Part shown: piece by piece, positions 54,770 to 63,698 of the stretch
Numbering within the stretch: position 1 is the stretch's first letter
How the letters are laid out: each line of letters opens with the position of its first letter
Assembly (NCBI RefSeq): GCF_001519075.1
Contig: NZ_KQ954245.1
Span: forward strand, 721,552-785,551
Origin: Novosphingobium fuchskuhlense
GTDB lineage: Bacteria > Pseudomonadota > Alphaproteobacteria > Sphingomonadales > Sphingomonadaceae
DNA: 64,000 nt
Reading direction: 5' to 3'
The notes under the pieces: generated by a model
The model's input: the letters and a program-made list of their open reading frames with translations, nothing else
Told to the model about the DNA's origin: nothing
Database searches by the model: none
Translations under genes and position numbers: made by a program

Positions 54770-55593
54770 CACAGGTGCTCGCAAACCCCAACGCTGCCCG
54801 CGATCACGCCCGCGCCCAAGGCGGAACCGTGGTAGAGGCGATGCCGATCCTTCCCCCGGCCGCACCGGACCTGCCGGAAGGGGTGGCGGCCGAAGCGCTG
54901 CTCTGGGAAGAAACCATCGCCCCCGGCGGCTATGCCACACGCCGTTTGCCTCGGGGCGCGCGCCTGCGCCTGGTCGACACGAAGGGCGATGCCTGCGCCT
55001 CCCTCCAGATTTTCAACGCCGAAATGCCGACCGAACGCTACAGCTTCGCCGACACGGTGAAGATCCAGTGGAACGCCTATCTGGGCGCTGGTAAGCTGCT
55101 CCTCTCCGACATGGGCCGCGTCCTCATGTCGATGGCCGAGGATAGCACCGGCGGCACGCACGACACGTTCTCCGGCACCTCCAACGCCCATACCAACGCC
55201 GCGAAGTATGGCGACGGACGCAATAGCGGCCAGTTCCCCAACGGGCGCGACCGCTTCCTTCTCGGCGCCGCCAAGCACGGCCTCCAGCGCCGAGACATCC
55301 ACGCTGCGGTCACCCTGTTCAAGGGCGCGAAGATAGCGGACGACGGCACGATTGAACCCCAGATCGGCCCCTTCAAGCCGGGCCGCGAGGTTGTCCTGCG
55401 TGCCGAGATGGAGGTCATCGTGGTGATCGCCAACGTCCCCCATGTGCTCGATCCCCGGCCAGACTACACCGTCACCCCGCTGCGCCTCACTGCCTGGCGC
55501 GGGGCCGTGGCCGCCGAAGACGACCCCATCCGCACCGCGACGCCGGAGGGCCTGCGCGCCTTCCTCAACGTCGAAGACTACTACCGCCGGTAA
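54766..55593 (+). CDS. urea carboxylase-associated protein 2 (DUF1989), putative carboxyguanidine deiminase subunit
   Basis: This 275-residue DUF1989 protein is of the type long annotated as urea carboxylase-associated and later shown, in Pseudomonas, to form a two-subunit carboxyguanidine deiminase (CgdA/CgdB) that yields allophanate-pathway intermediates from guanidine. Typical segments are RRLPRGARLRLVDTKGDACAS, AEMPTERYSFADTVKIQW and GGTHDTFSGTSNAHTNAAKYG, with a likely metal- or substrate-binding His. It overlaps the regulator by 4 bp and precedes its partner by 12 bp. Which of CgdA or CgdB it equals I leave open. Confidence 0.85.
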   Translation: MTQVLANPNAARDHARAQGGTVVEAMPILPPAAPDLPEGVAAEALLWEETIAPGGYATRRLPRGARLRLVDTKGDACASLQIFNAEMPTERYSFADTVKIQWNAYLGAGKLLLSDMGRVLMSMAEDSTGGTHDTFSGTSNAHTNAAKYGDGRNSGQFPNGRDRFLLGAAKHGLQRRDIHAAVTLFKGAKIADDGTIEPQIGPFKPGREVVLRAEMEVIVVIANVPHVLDPRPDYTVTPLRLTAWRGAVAAEDDPIRTATPEGLRAFLNVEDYYRR

Positions 55594-55605
55594 GGAGGCA
55601 GCCCC

Positions 55606-56244
55606 ATGCAGAACCGCGATCCGCACCATGACGGCCTGCCCGATACCATCGTCCACGACGAGGTCGTCCCCGCCCGCGCGCCCTGGATCCACCACATCAA
55701 GAAGGGCCAGACGCTGCGCATCGTCGACCTCGAAGGCAACCAGGCGGTCGACTTCCTGCTCTACAGCGAGGCCGACAATACCGAGCGCTATTCGGCGCAG
55801 GATACCGTCGCCGCACAGGGCAATCTGTTCCTGCGCACCGGGACCGTCCTGCGCTCGAACGAAGGCCGCCCGATGATGACAATCGCCGGCACCACGGTCG
55901 AATACCACGACACCATCGGCGGCGCCTGCAGCTGCGAAAGCAACACGCTGCGCTATGGCCACCACACCAAGGCCCAGCACGCCTGCGTTGAGAACTTCCT
56001 CGAAGCCAACCTCACCGAAGGCCGGGGCAAGCGCGATATCGTCGCCAACATCAACTTCTTCATGAACGTGCCCGTGGAACCGGACGGCGCGCTCGGCATC
56101 GTCGACGGCATATCAGCGCCGGGCCTCACGGTCGATCTCAAGGCCGAGATGGATGTCATCGTCGTCGTCTCGAACTGCCCGCAGATCAACAATCCCTGCA
56201 ACGGTTTCAACCCGACGCCTGTCCGCATGATCGTCGCGGCATGA
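55606..56244 (+). CDS. urea carboxylase-associated protein 1 (DUF1989), putative carboxyguanidine deiminase subunit
   Basis: This 212-residue DUF1989 protein is the partner of the preceding gene. The segments GQTLRIVDLEGNQAVDFLLYS, DNTERYSAQDTVAAQGNLFL and HDTIGGACSCESNTLRYGHH match the second subunit class; the CSC and HH residues are candidates for a metal site. Together the two would deaminate carboxyguanidine made by the downstream carboxylase. It has a clear AAGGAGG ribosome site and overlaps the carboxylase gene by 4 bp. The activity is established for homologues, not shown here. Confidence 0.85.
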   Translation: MQNRDPHHDGLPDTIVHDEVVPARAPWIHHIKKGQTLRIVDLEGNQAVDFLLYSEADNTERYSAQDTVAAQGNLFLRTGTVLRSNEGRPMMTIAGTTVEYHDTIGGACSCESNTLRYGHHTKAQHACVENFLEANLTEGRGKRDIVANINFFMNVPVEPDGALGIVDGISAPGLTVDLKAEMDVIVVVSNCPQINNPCNGFNPTPVRMIVAA

Positions 56245-59200
56245 GCCCTAAGCCCTTGTTCACCACCGTTCTCATTGCCAACCGCGGGGCCATCGCCACC
56301 CGGATCATCCGCACCTTGCGCCGCATGGGGCTGCGCGCGGTCGCGGTCTATTCGGAAGCCGATGCGGGCTCGCTCCATGTTTCCGAGGCAGACGAAGCCG
56401 TCTGCATCGGCGGCGCGCGGCCGTCCGAAAGCTACCTGAATATCGAGGCCATCCTCGCCGCCGCCAAGCAGACCGGCGCGGGCGCGATCCACCCCGGCTA
56501 CGGCTTCCTCGCCGAGAACACCGATTTTGCCGAAGCCTGCGCGGCCGCCGGGATCGTTTTCATCGGCCCGACGGCAGACAACATCCGCCAGTTCGGCCTC
56601 AAGCACAGCGCCCGCACGCTGGCCAAGGCGCACGGCGTCCCGCTCGCCCCCGGCTCCGAACTGCTGACAAGCGAGAAGGAAGCGCTCGCCGCCGCCAATG
56701 AGATCGGCTTTCCCGTCATGCTCAAGGCCACTGCCGGCGGCGGCGGCATCGGCATGCGCGTGTGCGAAACGCAGGCCGATGTGCAGGACGGCTTCGCCAC
56801 TGTCGCGCGGCTCGGCCAAAGCAATTTCGGCGATGCCGGCGTCTTCCTCGAACGCTATGTGCGCCGCGCGCGCCATGTCGAAGTGCAGATCTTCGGTGAT
56901 GGCGCAGGCCGCGTCGTCGCGCTCGGCGAGCGCGATTGCTCGCTCCAGCGGCGCAACCAGAAAGTGGTCGAGGAAGCCCCCGCCCCGCTGCTTCCCGAAC
57001 ACATTCGGGAGGACCTCTATGCCGCCGCGATCCGCCTGGGGCAGGCCGCGCGCTATCGCAACGCCGGCACGGTCGAGTTTCTCTACGATGCCGAGCGAGA
57101 GCAGTTCTACTTCCTCGAAATGAACACCCGCCTGCAGGTCGAACACGGCGTGACCGAGATGGTCATGGGAATCGATCTCGTCGAATGGATGGTGCGCGGC
57201 GGTGCGGGTGATTTCAGCTTTCTCGATGCAGCCCCCACCTTGCCGCAGGGCCATTCGGTCCAGGTCCGCCTCTATGCCGAAGACCCGGCGCTCGATTATC
57301 GCCCCACCTCGGGCACGCTGACGGCGGTCCAGTTCCCCACTGATATCCGCACCGAAACCTGGGTCATGGCCGGCAGCGAGGTCACCGCGTGGTACGATCC
57401 CATGCTCGCCAAGCTGATCGTCCATGCGCCCACGCGCGATCTCGCCGTCACAGCCATGCAGCAGGCGCTCGCCGAAACCCGCATCGACGGCATCGAGACC
57501 AACTTGCGCTGGCTGCGCGATGTTGTCCGCACTCCCGCCTTCACCAGCGGGGATGTCTCGACCCGCGTCCTCGATGCAATTGCATACACCCCGCGCAGTG
57601 TCCGCGTGATCAGCGGCGGCACGGCCACCACGGTGCAGGACTGGCCCGGCCGCCAGCGCCTCTGGGCCGTCGGCGTGCCCCCCTCGGGGCCGATGGACGA
57701 CCAGTCGTTCCGCCTCGGCAACCGCCTGCTCGGCAATCCCGAAGGCACTGCCGGCCTCGAGCTCACCCATTCGGGCCCCACCCTCGCCTTCACCGCGCCT
57801 GCCCGAATCGCGCTCACTGGCGCGGACTTCGGCGCTACGCTCGATGGCGTCCCTGTCCCGCGCGGCCAGGTCATCGCCATTGCCGCCGGGCAAACACTCG
57901 CCTTGAGCCGCGCCTCAGGCGGCGGCATGCGCGGCTACCTGCTCTTCGCGGGCGGCCTCGATATCGCGCCCTACCTCGGCAGCCGCGCCACCTTCGAGCT
58001 TGGCCAGTTCGGTGGCCACGCCGCGCGCCGCCTTGTTGCGGGCGATGTCCTCCACCTCGGCGATGAACCCGCCGAAGCGCCACTCGCCGCCACGGCGCTC
58101 CCGCCGCTTGGGCAGGAATGGACCCTGCGCGTCCTCTACGGCCCTCACGGCGCACCCGATTTCTTCACGGGCGATGATATCGCGATGATCGTCGGTGCCG
58201 AATGGCAGGTGCACTACAATTCCAACCGCACCGGCGTGCGCCTCATCGGCCCGAAACCGCAGTGGGCGCGCAAGGACGGCGGCGAGGCGGGGCTCCACCC
58301 TTCGAACATCCACGACAACGCCTATGCCATCGGCGCGGTCGATTTCACTGGCGACATGCCGATCATCCTTGGCCCCGATGGCCCCTCGCTTGGCGGCTTC
58401 GTCTGCCCCTTCGTGGTGATCGCGGCCGACCGTTGGAAGCTCGGCCAACTCGTCCCAGGTGATCGCCTGCGCTTTGCCCCCGTCACCATCGCCGATGCCG
58501 CCGCAGCAGATGCCGACCAGCAGCGCCTGCTCACGTCGGGCACGCTCCCCGGCCCGGTTCCCGACCGCCCCGTCGCGCATCTCTCCCCGATCCTCGCCGA
58601 AACACCCGAGGCAAACGGCCGCCCGCGCACGATCTACCGCCAGCAGGGCGACCGCAACATCCTTGTCGAATACGGCCAGATCGTTCTCGACATCGAGCTG
58701 CGCATCCGTGTCCACGCGCTGATGGTCGAACTCGAACGCCTTGCGCTGCCGGGCGTCATCGACATCGTCCCCGGCATCCGCTCGCTCCAGCTCCATTTCG
58801 ATGGCGTCCAGCTCGATCAATCCGCCGCGCTCGCCGCGCTGATCGAGGCGGAGGAGCGCCTCGGCGATCTCGCCGATTTCACCATCCCCAGCCGCGTCGT
58901 CCACCTGCCGCTTTCGTGGCGCGATCCGGCCACGCTGGAGACCATCGAGAAGTACATGGGCGCCGTCCGCGACGATGCGCCGTGGTGCCCGGACAACATC
59001 GAATTCATCCGCCGCATCAATGGCCTGCCCGATGTCGCAGCGGTCGAGAACCTCATCTTCGAGGCCAACTACCTCGTCATGGGCCTCGGCGACGTGTACC
59101 TCGGCGCGCCGGTCGCGACGCCGGTCGATCCGCGTCACCGCCTCGTCACCACGAAGTACAATCCCGCGCGCACCTGGACCCCGCCCAACGTCGTCGGCAT

Positions 59201-59849
59201 CGGCGGCGCGTACATGTGTATCTACGGGATGGAAGGCCCCGGCGGCTACCAGCTGTTCGGCCGCACCGTGCAGGTCTGGAACACGTACAAGCAGACGGAA
59301 GCCTTCACCGAGGGCAAACCGTGGCTCCTGCGCTTCTTCGATCAGATCCGCTTCTATCCCGTCAGCGCCGAAGAGCTGGCGGAATGGCGACGTGATTTCC
59401 CCGCCGGCCGCCGTGCGCTCAGGATCGAGCCGAGCGAATTCCGCCTCGCCGATTACCGCAAGTTCCTCGCTGAAAACGCCGAAGCCATAAGCGCCTTCGA
59501 GGCCAACCGCCAGGCTGCCTTCGATGCCGAGCGCGCCGATTGGCAGGCGCGCGGCGAATTCGACCGCGTGACGGACCTTGCCGAAGCCGAAGCCCCCACC
59601 GCCGGCGCCACGCAAGTCCCCGATGGCACCGACCTTGTCGAGGCTCCCTTCGGCGGCAGCGTATGGAAGCTGCTGGTTTCGGCCGGAGACGCGGTGAAGG
59701 CCGGTGATACGATCGCGGTGATCGAGGCGATGAAGATGGAATGCCCCGTCGAAAGCCCCGGCACCGGCACGATCGAGGCGCTCTACATCAAGGAGAAGCA
59801 GTCCTTGCAGCCCGGCTCCCCGATGCTCGCCCTGAGGCGCACAGTATGA
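56241..59849 (+). CDS. uca: biotin-dependent urea/guanidine carboxylase
   Basis: A 1202-residue multidomain carboxylase using ATP, bicarbonate and biotin. Biotin carboxylase with ATP-grasp occupies residues 1-450 (HPGYGFLAENTDFAEAC, ATAGGGGIGMRVCE, EMNTRLQVEHGVTEM). An AHS2/PxpC-like domain starts near 456 (TVQDWPGRQRLWAVG, PPSGPMDDQ) and an AHS1/PxpB-like part near 798. The C-terminal biotin domain has EAMKMECPV with the biotinyl lysine K1165. This is the bacterial urea carboxylase architecture without the fused allophanate hydrolase of yeast. Adjacent DUF1989 genes indicate guanidine as the real substrate. Comparing the substrate-pocket residues of the carboxyltransferase domain with proven guanidine carboxylases would decide. 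Confidence 0.92.
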   Translation: MSPKPLFTTVLIANRGAIATRIIRTLRRMGLRAVAVYSEADAGSLHVSEADEAVCIGGARPSESYLNIEAILAAAKQTGAGAIHPGYGFLAENTDFAEACAAAGIVFIGPTADNIRQFGLKHSARTLAKAHGVPLAPGSELLTSEKEALAAANEIGFPVMLKATAGGGGIGMRVCETQADVQDGFATVARLGQSNFGDAGVFLERYVRRARHVEVQIFGDGAGRVVALGERDCSLQRRNQKVVEEAPAPLLPEHIREDLYAAAIRLGQAARYRNAGTVEFLYDAEREQFYFLEMNTRLQVEHGVTEMVMGIDLVEWMVRGGAGDFSFLDAAPTLPQGHSVQVRLYAEDPALDYRPTSGTLTAVQFPTDIRTETWVMAGSEVTAWYDPMLAKLIVHAPTRDLAVTAMQQALAETRIDGIETNLRWLRDVVRTPAFTSGDVSTRVLDAIAYTPRSVRVISGGTATTVQDWPGRQRLWAVGVPPSGPMDDQSFRLGNRLLGNPEGTAGLELTHSGPTLAFTAPARIALTGADFGATLDGVPVPRGQVIAIAAGQTLALSRASGGGMRGYLLFAGGLDIAPYLGSRATFELGQFGGHAARRLVAGDVLHLGDEPAEAPLAATALPPLGQEWTLRVLYGPHGAPDFFTGDDIAMIVGAEWQVHYNSNRTGVRLIGPKPQWARKDGGEAGLHPSNIHDNAYAIGAVDFTGDMPIILGPDGPSLGGFVCPFVVIAADRWKLGQLVPGDRLRFAPVTIADAAAADADQQRLLTSGTLPGPVPDRPVAHLSPILAETPEANGRPRTIYRQQGDRNILVEYGQIVLDIELRIRVHALMVELERLALPGVIDIVPGIRSLQLHFDGVQLDQSAALAALIEAEERLGDLADFTIPSRVVHLPLSWRDPATLETIEKYMGAVRDDAPWCPDNIEFIRRINGLPDVAAVENLIFEANYLVMGLGDVYLGAPVATPVDPRHRLVTTKYNPARTWTPPNVVGIGGAYMCIYGMEGPGGYQLFGRTVQVWNTYKQTEAFTEGKPWLLRFFDQIRFYPVSAEELAEWRRDFPAGRRALRIEPSEFRLADYRKFLAENAEAISAFEANRQAAFDAERADWQARGEFDRVTDLAEAEAPTAGATQVPDGTDLVEAPFGGSVWKLLVSAGDAVKAGDTIAVIEAMKMECPVESPGTGTIEALYIKEKQSLQPGSPMLALRRTV

Positions 59850-61600
59850 CCGCCGCCGGGATCGCCAAGGCCGTCAACACCGGCCAGACCACAGCCGCCG
59901 CGCAGGTTGAAGCCGCCCTCGCCCGCATCGCTGCCTATGATGCGATCCAGCCGCACATCTGGATCAGCCGCGCCAGCGCCGAGCACGTCCTTGCCGCCGC
60001 CCATGCGGTTGATGCGCGCATAGCAGCGGGCGAGGTCCTCCCCCTCGCTGGCGTGACTTATGCCGCGAAGGACAATATCGACGTCGCGGGGCTGGAAACC
60101 ACCGCTGCCTGCCCCGCTTTCGCCTATCGGCCCGATGCCTCCTCCACCGTCGCCGAGCGCCTCACCGCCGCAGGCGCGATCTGCATGGGCAAGACCAACC
60201 TCGACCAGTTCGCCACCGGCCTCGTCGGCGTGCGCAGCCCCTATGGCATTCCGCGCAATGCCTTCAACCGCGCATATGTCAGCGGCGGCTCGAGCTCTGG
60301 CTCGGCCATCGCAGTCGCCGCTGGGCTCGTCCCGATCGCCCTCGGGACCGATACCGCAGGCTCAGGCCGCGTCCCCGCTGCGTTCAACCATCTGCTTGGC
60401 TTCAAGCCCACCAAGGGCAGGTGGCCGACACGCGGCGTCGTGCCTGCCTGCCGCTCGGTCGATTGCGTCACCGTATTCGCACACACCACCGCCGACGCCG
60501 CACTGGTCGACAGCATCCTTGCCGGTTTCGATCCCGCCGACGCATGGTCCAAGCCGCTGGCGGACCGCGCGCTTGCCCCGCGGCGCATCGGTGTCCCGCC
60601 GCGCCGCCAGCGCCAGTTCTTCGGCGATGCCGAGAGTGAATACTTCTACGACCGCGCGCTCGCTCACCTCAGCGCCCTCGCCGAAATCGTGGAGATCGAT
60701 ATCGCCCCGCTGCAGGAAGCCGCCCAGCTCCTCTACGGCGGCCCCTGGGTCGCCGAGCGCACCGCCGCCATGGCGCAGATCCTCACCGACAATCCCGATG
60801 CCGTCGATCCCACCGTCCGCGCTGTGGTCGAAGCCGGTTGGGACAAGACCGCCGTCGAAACCTTCAACGGCGTTTACCGCCTCGCAGAACTGAAGCGCCA
60901 CGCCGACCTCATGTGGGGCGAACTCGATGTGCTTGCCTTCCCCACCACCGGCACCACCTACCGCGTCGCCGAACTGGCCAAGGCCCCCATCGCGCTCAAC
61001 AGCAATCTCGGCGCCTATACCAATTTCGTGAACCTGCTCGACATGGCCGCGCTGGCGGTCCCGGCGGGCACGCGCCACAATGCCACCGGCTTCGGCATCA
61101 CCCTGATCGGCCCGGCGGATACCGACCGCGCGCTGCTCACCCTTGCCGATGCCTATCTCGCCGAGGCCAACCTCGCCCCGCCCCCACCGCTCGATCTGGA
61201 GGGAAAGATGCAGACCGTGAAACTCGCTGTCGTCGGCGCACACCTCAAGGACATGCCGCTCCACTGGCAGCTCACCTCGCGCGAGGCGACATTCGTGGAA
61301 GCGACCCACACCGCCCCCACCTACCGGCTCTTCGCCATGGCCGACAGCGTGCCCCCCAAGCCCGCGCTGATCCACAGCACCGAAGACGGCGCCGCCATCG
61401 CGGTCGAAGTCTACGAACTGGGCGTCGCAGAGTTTGGCAGCTTCACGGTCGAAGTCCCCGCCCCGCTCGCCATCGGCACCGTCACGCTGGCCGATGGCAC
61501 AAGCGTCAAGGGCTTCGTCGCCGAACCGCGCGCGATCGCCGGTGCCGAAGATATCACCCACCTCGGCGGCTGGCGCGCCTATATCGCGCAGAAAAGCTGA
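59846..61600 (+). CDS. atzF: allophanate hydrolase
   Basis: A 584-residue amidase-signature enzyme that hydrolyses allophanate to ammonia and CO2. The Ser-cisSer-Lys triad is visible as K75 (YAAKDNIDV), S150 (VSGGSSSGSA) and S173 (GTDTAGSGRVP). A C-terminal domain from about residue 470 (KLAVVGAHLKDMPLHWQL, VEVYELGVAEFGSFTVEVP) is the AtzF-type domain that processes N-carboxyurea. It overlaps the carboxylase by 4 bp, completing the pathway. The product ammonia would be assimilated elsewhere. Confidence 0.95.
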   Translation: MTAAGIAKAVNTGQTTAAAQVEAALARIAAYDAIQPHIWISRASAEHVLAAAHAVDARIAAGEVLPLAGVTYAAKDNIDVAGLETTAACPAFAYRPDASSTVAERLTAAGAICMGKTNLDQFATGLVGVRSPYGIPRNAFNRAYVSGGSSSGSAIAVAAGLVPIALGTDTAGSGRVPAAFNHLLGFKPTKGRWPTRGVVPACRSVDCVTVFAHTTADAALVDSILAGFDPADAWSKPLADRALAPRRIGVPPRRQRQFFGDAESEYFYDRALAHLSALAEIVEIDIAPLQEAAQLLYGGPWVAERTAAMAQILTDNPDAVDPTVRAVVEAGWDKTAVETFNGVYRLAELKRHADLMWGELDVLAFPTTGTTYRVAELAKAPIALNSNLGAYTNFVNLLDMAALAVPAGTRHNATGFGITLIGPADTDRALLTLADAYLAEANLAPPPPLDLEGKMQTVKLAVVGAHLKDMPLHWQLTSREATFVEATHTAPTYRLFAMADSVPPKPALIHSTEDGAAIAVEVYELGVAEFGSFTVEVPAPLAIGTVTLADGTSVKGFVAEPRAIAGAEDITHLGGWRAYIAQKS

Positions 61601-61612
61601 AGGAGCCCGCCC

Positions 61613-62545
61613 ATGCGTACCCTCAAGACCCTGTTCCTGACCGCCGCCCTCATCCCCGGTATCGCCACAGCCAAGGATGCACCGAAGCCGGTTGTCCTCA
61701 CCGTCCCCGGTTTCGCGGACTTCCTCGCGATCGATGGCGACACGGTCTGGGCCACCAACCGCTTCTCGGTCGAGCAATGGTCGCTGAAGGGCAAGACGCT
61801 GGAGGCCCCGATGGGGCGGCCCTGCGGCGGCATGAGCGTCGACTATGGCTCGCTCTGGGTCGCCGATTGCCCCGAAGGCGCGGTCAAGCGCATCGACACC
61901 AGGACAGGCAAGCTCCTCGCCGTGATCTCCACGGGCATCGCCAACAACATGGAGGGCGAGCTCAACACCGTGACCGGCGCGGGCTCCGCCTGGATCGCCA
62001 GCGAGGCCAGCGGCAAGATCGCGCGCATCGATGCCGCGACCAACAAGGTCGTCGCCACCATCCCCACCGCCTCTGGCTCGTGGTACCTCACCTTCGGCCT
62101 CGGCGCGCTCTGGGCGGTCAGCGGCAAGCAGCAACTGCTTAGCCGCATCGATCCCGCCACCAACACCGTGACCGGTACGGTCGCGCTGGGGAAAATGCCC
62201 GGATTCCTCGTCGCGGGCGAAGGCGCGGTCTGGGTGCAGGAACAGGGCGACGGCACCGTCGCGAAGGTCGATCCCGCCACGATGACCGTCACGATGCGCA
62301 TCAAGGTGGGCGACAACCTCAAGTACGGCGACATCGACGTCGGCGACGGCAAGGTCTGGCTGCGCACGACCGACGATCAGGAGTTTGTCGTCATCGATGC
62401 ACAGACGGGCGCGATCCTCAGCCGCGTCGGCAAGCCCGTCCACAGCGGCGGTTTGCGCTGGACACCCGGCGGCGCATGGACATCAGCCCACGATTTCCAC
62501 CTGCTGACGTGGTGGCCCAAGGGTAGCGAGACCGTGAAGCCTTGA
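61613..62545 (+). CDS. secreted YncE/Vgb-like beta-propeller protein
   Basis: This 310-residue protein begins with a signal peptide (residues 1-20, ending GIATAK) and then shows repeated propeller blades such as GDTVWATNRFS, GSLWVADCPEGAVKRID, AWIASEASGKIARIDAATNKVV and GAVWVQEQGDGTVAKVDPATMTV. These are of the YncE or virginiamycin-B-lyase-like type. Catalytic residues of the lyase were not identified. A good AAGGAG ribosome site and a 12-bp gap to atzF place it in the same operon. Its role in guanidine use is unknown; a periplasmic binding or scavenging function is possible. Confidence 0.8.
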   Translation: MRTLKTLFLTAALIPGIATAKDAPKPVVLTVPGFADFLAIDGDTVWATNRFSVEQWSLKGKTLEAPMGRPCGGMSVDYGSLWVADCPEGAVKRIDTRTGKLLAVISTGIANNMEGELNTVTGAGSAWIASEASGKIARIDAATNKVVATIPTASGSWYLTFGLGALWAVSGKQQLLSRIDPATNTVTGTVALGKMPGFLVAGEGAVWVQEQGDGTVAKVDPATMTVTMRIKVGDNLKYGDIDVGDGKVWLRTTDDQEFVVIDAQTGAILSRVGKPVHSGGLRWTPGGAWTSAHDFHLLTWWPKGSETVKP

Positions 62546-62619
62546 GCGCCGTGTAATAACCACTGGACACCCTCGCAGGCGGGGATCCAAAGCAGCAAAC
62601 CCGGCGCCAGCGCACCGTA

Positions 62620-63498
62620 TCAAACCGCCGCCCTGCGCCCCTTCGCCCAGTCGATGATCGGCGTCAGCGGATAGATCAATGTCTCGCCGATCCCCATGGG
62701 CCGGCGGCCCTCCTGCCCTACCTCGACCGCCTCGCCCGCCCGATACGTGCCGTGCAGCCGATCGAACAGGATCAGCGCGCAGGCATAGTTGCAGCGCGTG
62801 TCCTCGTACTCCACCGAATGGTGCAGGCTATGCGCCTCCACTGTGGTGAACACGGCAGAATACCAGCGCGGCGGATCAAAGCGCACATTGGCATGACTGA
62901 ACGCCGCGATCGTCCCCAGCATATGCCCCGCGCAGAGCAGCGCCGTCAGCGAGAAGTCGAGGAACACCGTCACGCTGAGGCCGATCAGGAACAGCTCGAA
63001 GGGATTGCCCACCGCGCCCTTCAGTGCGTTCAACTGCCGCACGAAATGATGCGGTGCATGGACCACCCACAGCGGAAACCAGTTGTGCATTGCGCGGTGC
63101 AGCCAATAATGCCCCCACTCGATCAGCAGCATGATCAGCGCAACCTGGGCGATCAGCGGCGCGTGTTCCAGCCATGGCGTATGGATGCCCAGCGCATCCT
63201 TCACCCCGATCAGCGGCGCATCGGCCCAGTGCTTTCCGGCATAGCGCACCACTGTGTAAAACATCACGAAGTAGAACAGGTCGGAAAGGAATTCCGCGCG
63301 CGTCAACCGCCATCCCGCGTGCCGTTCGTTGATCTGCTCCAGCCCCAAAATCATGAACTTGGTGCAGACCGCCGCAATCACGATGGTCCAGCCATTCGTC
63401 ACCAGCGCCGCTGGAAGCAGCGACCAGAACGCGAAGATCGCGAGCAATGTCGCAGGCTGGTAATACTTGAATAAGCCCCGTTTAATACCTTCCGCCAT
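62620..63498 (-). CDS. fatty acid hydroxylase/sterol desaturase superfamily protein, second copy
   Basis: A 292-residue paralogue of the protein at 47437-48327, with the same histidine clusters (HYWLHRAMHNW, VHAPHHFVRQLNALKGA, AHSLHHSVEYEDTRCNY) and several hydrophobic segments. It would be a di-iron membrane hydroxylase acting on a lipid. I chose ATG 63498 (MAEGIKRG), which has GGGGG 9 nt upstream, over the upstream in-frame TTG at 63513. It converges with the guanidine-type operon (74-bp gap with no clear terminator) and is divergent from the rhamnosidase-like gene. Function unknown. Confidence 0.87.
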   Translation of the reverse strand: MAEGIKRGLFKYYQPATLLAIFAFWSLLPAALVTNGWTIVIAAVCTKFMILGLEQINERHAGWRLTRAEFLSDLFYFVMFYTVVRYAGKHWADAPLIGVKDALGIHTPWLEHAPLIAQVALIMLLIEWGHYWLHRAMHNWFPLWVVHAPHHFVRQLNALKGAVGNPFELFLIGLSVTVFLDFSLTALLCAGHMLGTIAAFSHANVRFDPPRWYSAVFTTVEAHSLHHSVEYEDTRCNYACALILFDRLHGTYRAGEAVEVGQEGRRPMGIGETLIYPLTPIIDWAKGRRAAV

Positions 63499-63698
63499 TG
63501 CGCGAACCCCCAAGGCGTTTGTTGCTTCTCAAGGCTACCATCAAGCCTTGGTATGAACAATTGCCCCATTCGTCATACATCCTGGCGCGGCGCGTGAGAG
63601 CGACCGACGATCCGCCCGCCTTGGCGATTTCGCTTGCATCCGATGCGCGTTTTTGATCAACCCAATCACAAACAATCATCCAGTCGTCCGGGAGACGC
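63499..63698. other. 200-bp divergent intergenic region
   Basis: This must hold the promoters of the hydroxylase and rhamnosidase-like genes. I saw no LacI-type palindrome and no other distinctive site. Confidence 0.3.

Noticed and set aside
60362..62443. 693-codon antisense frame over atzF and the propeller gene
   Set aside because: Composition is Gly/Asp/Arg-rich low-complexity shadow sequence, with no start context or homology.
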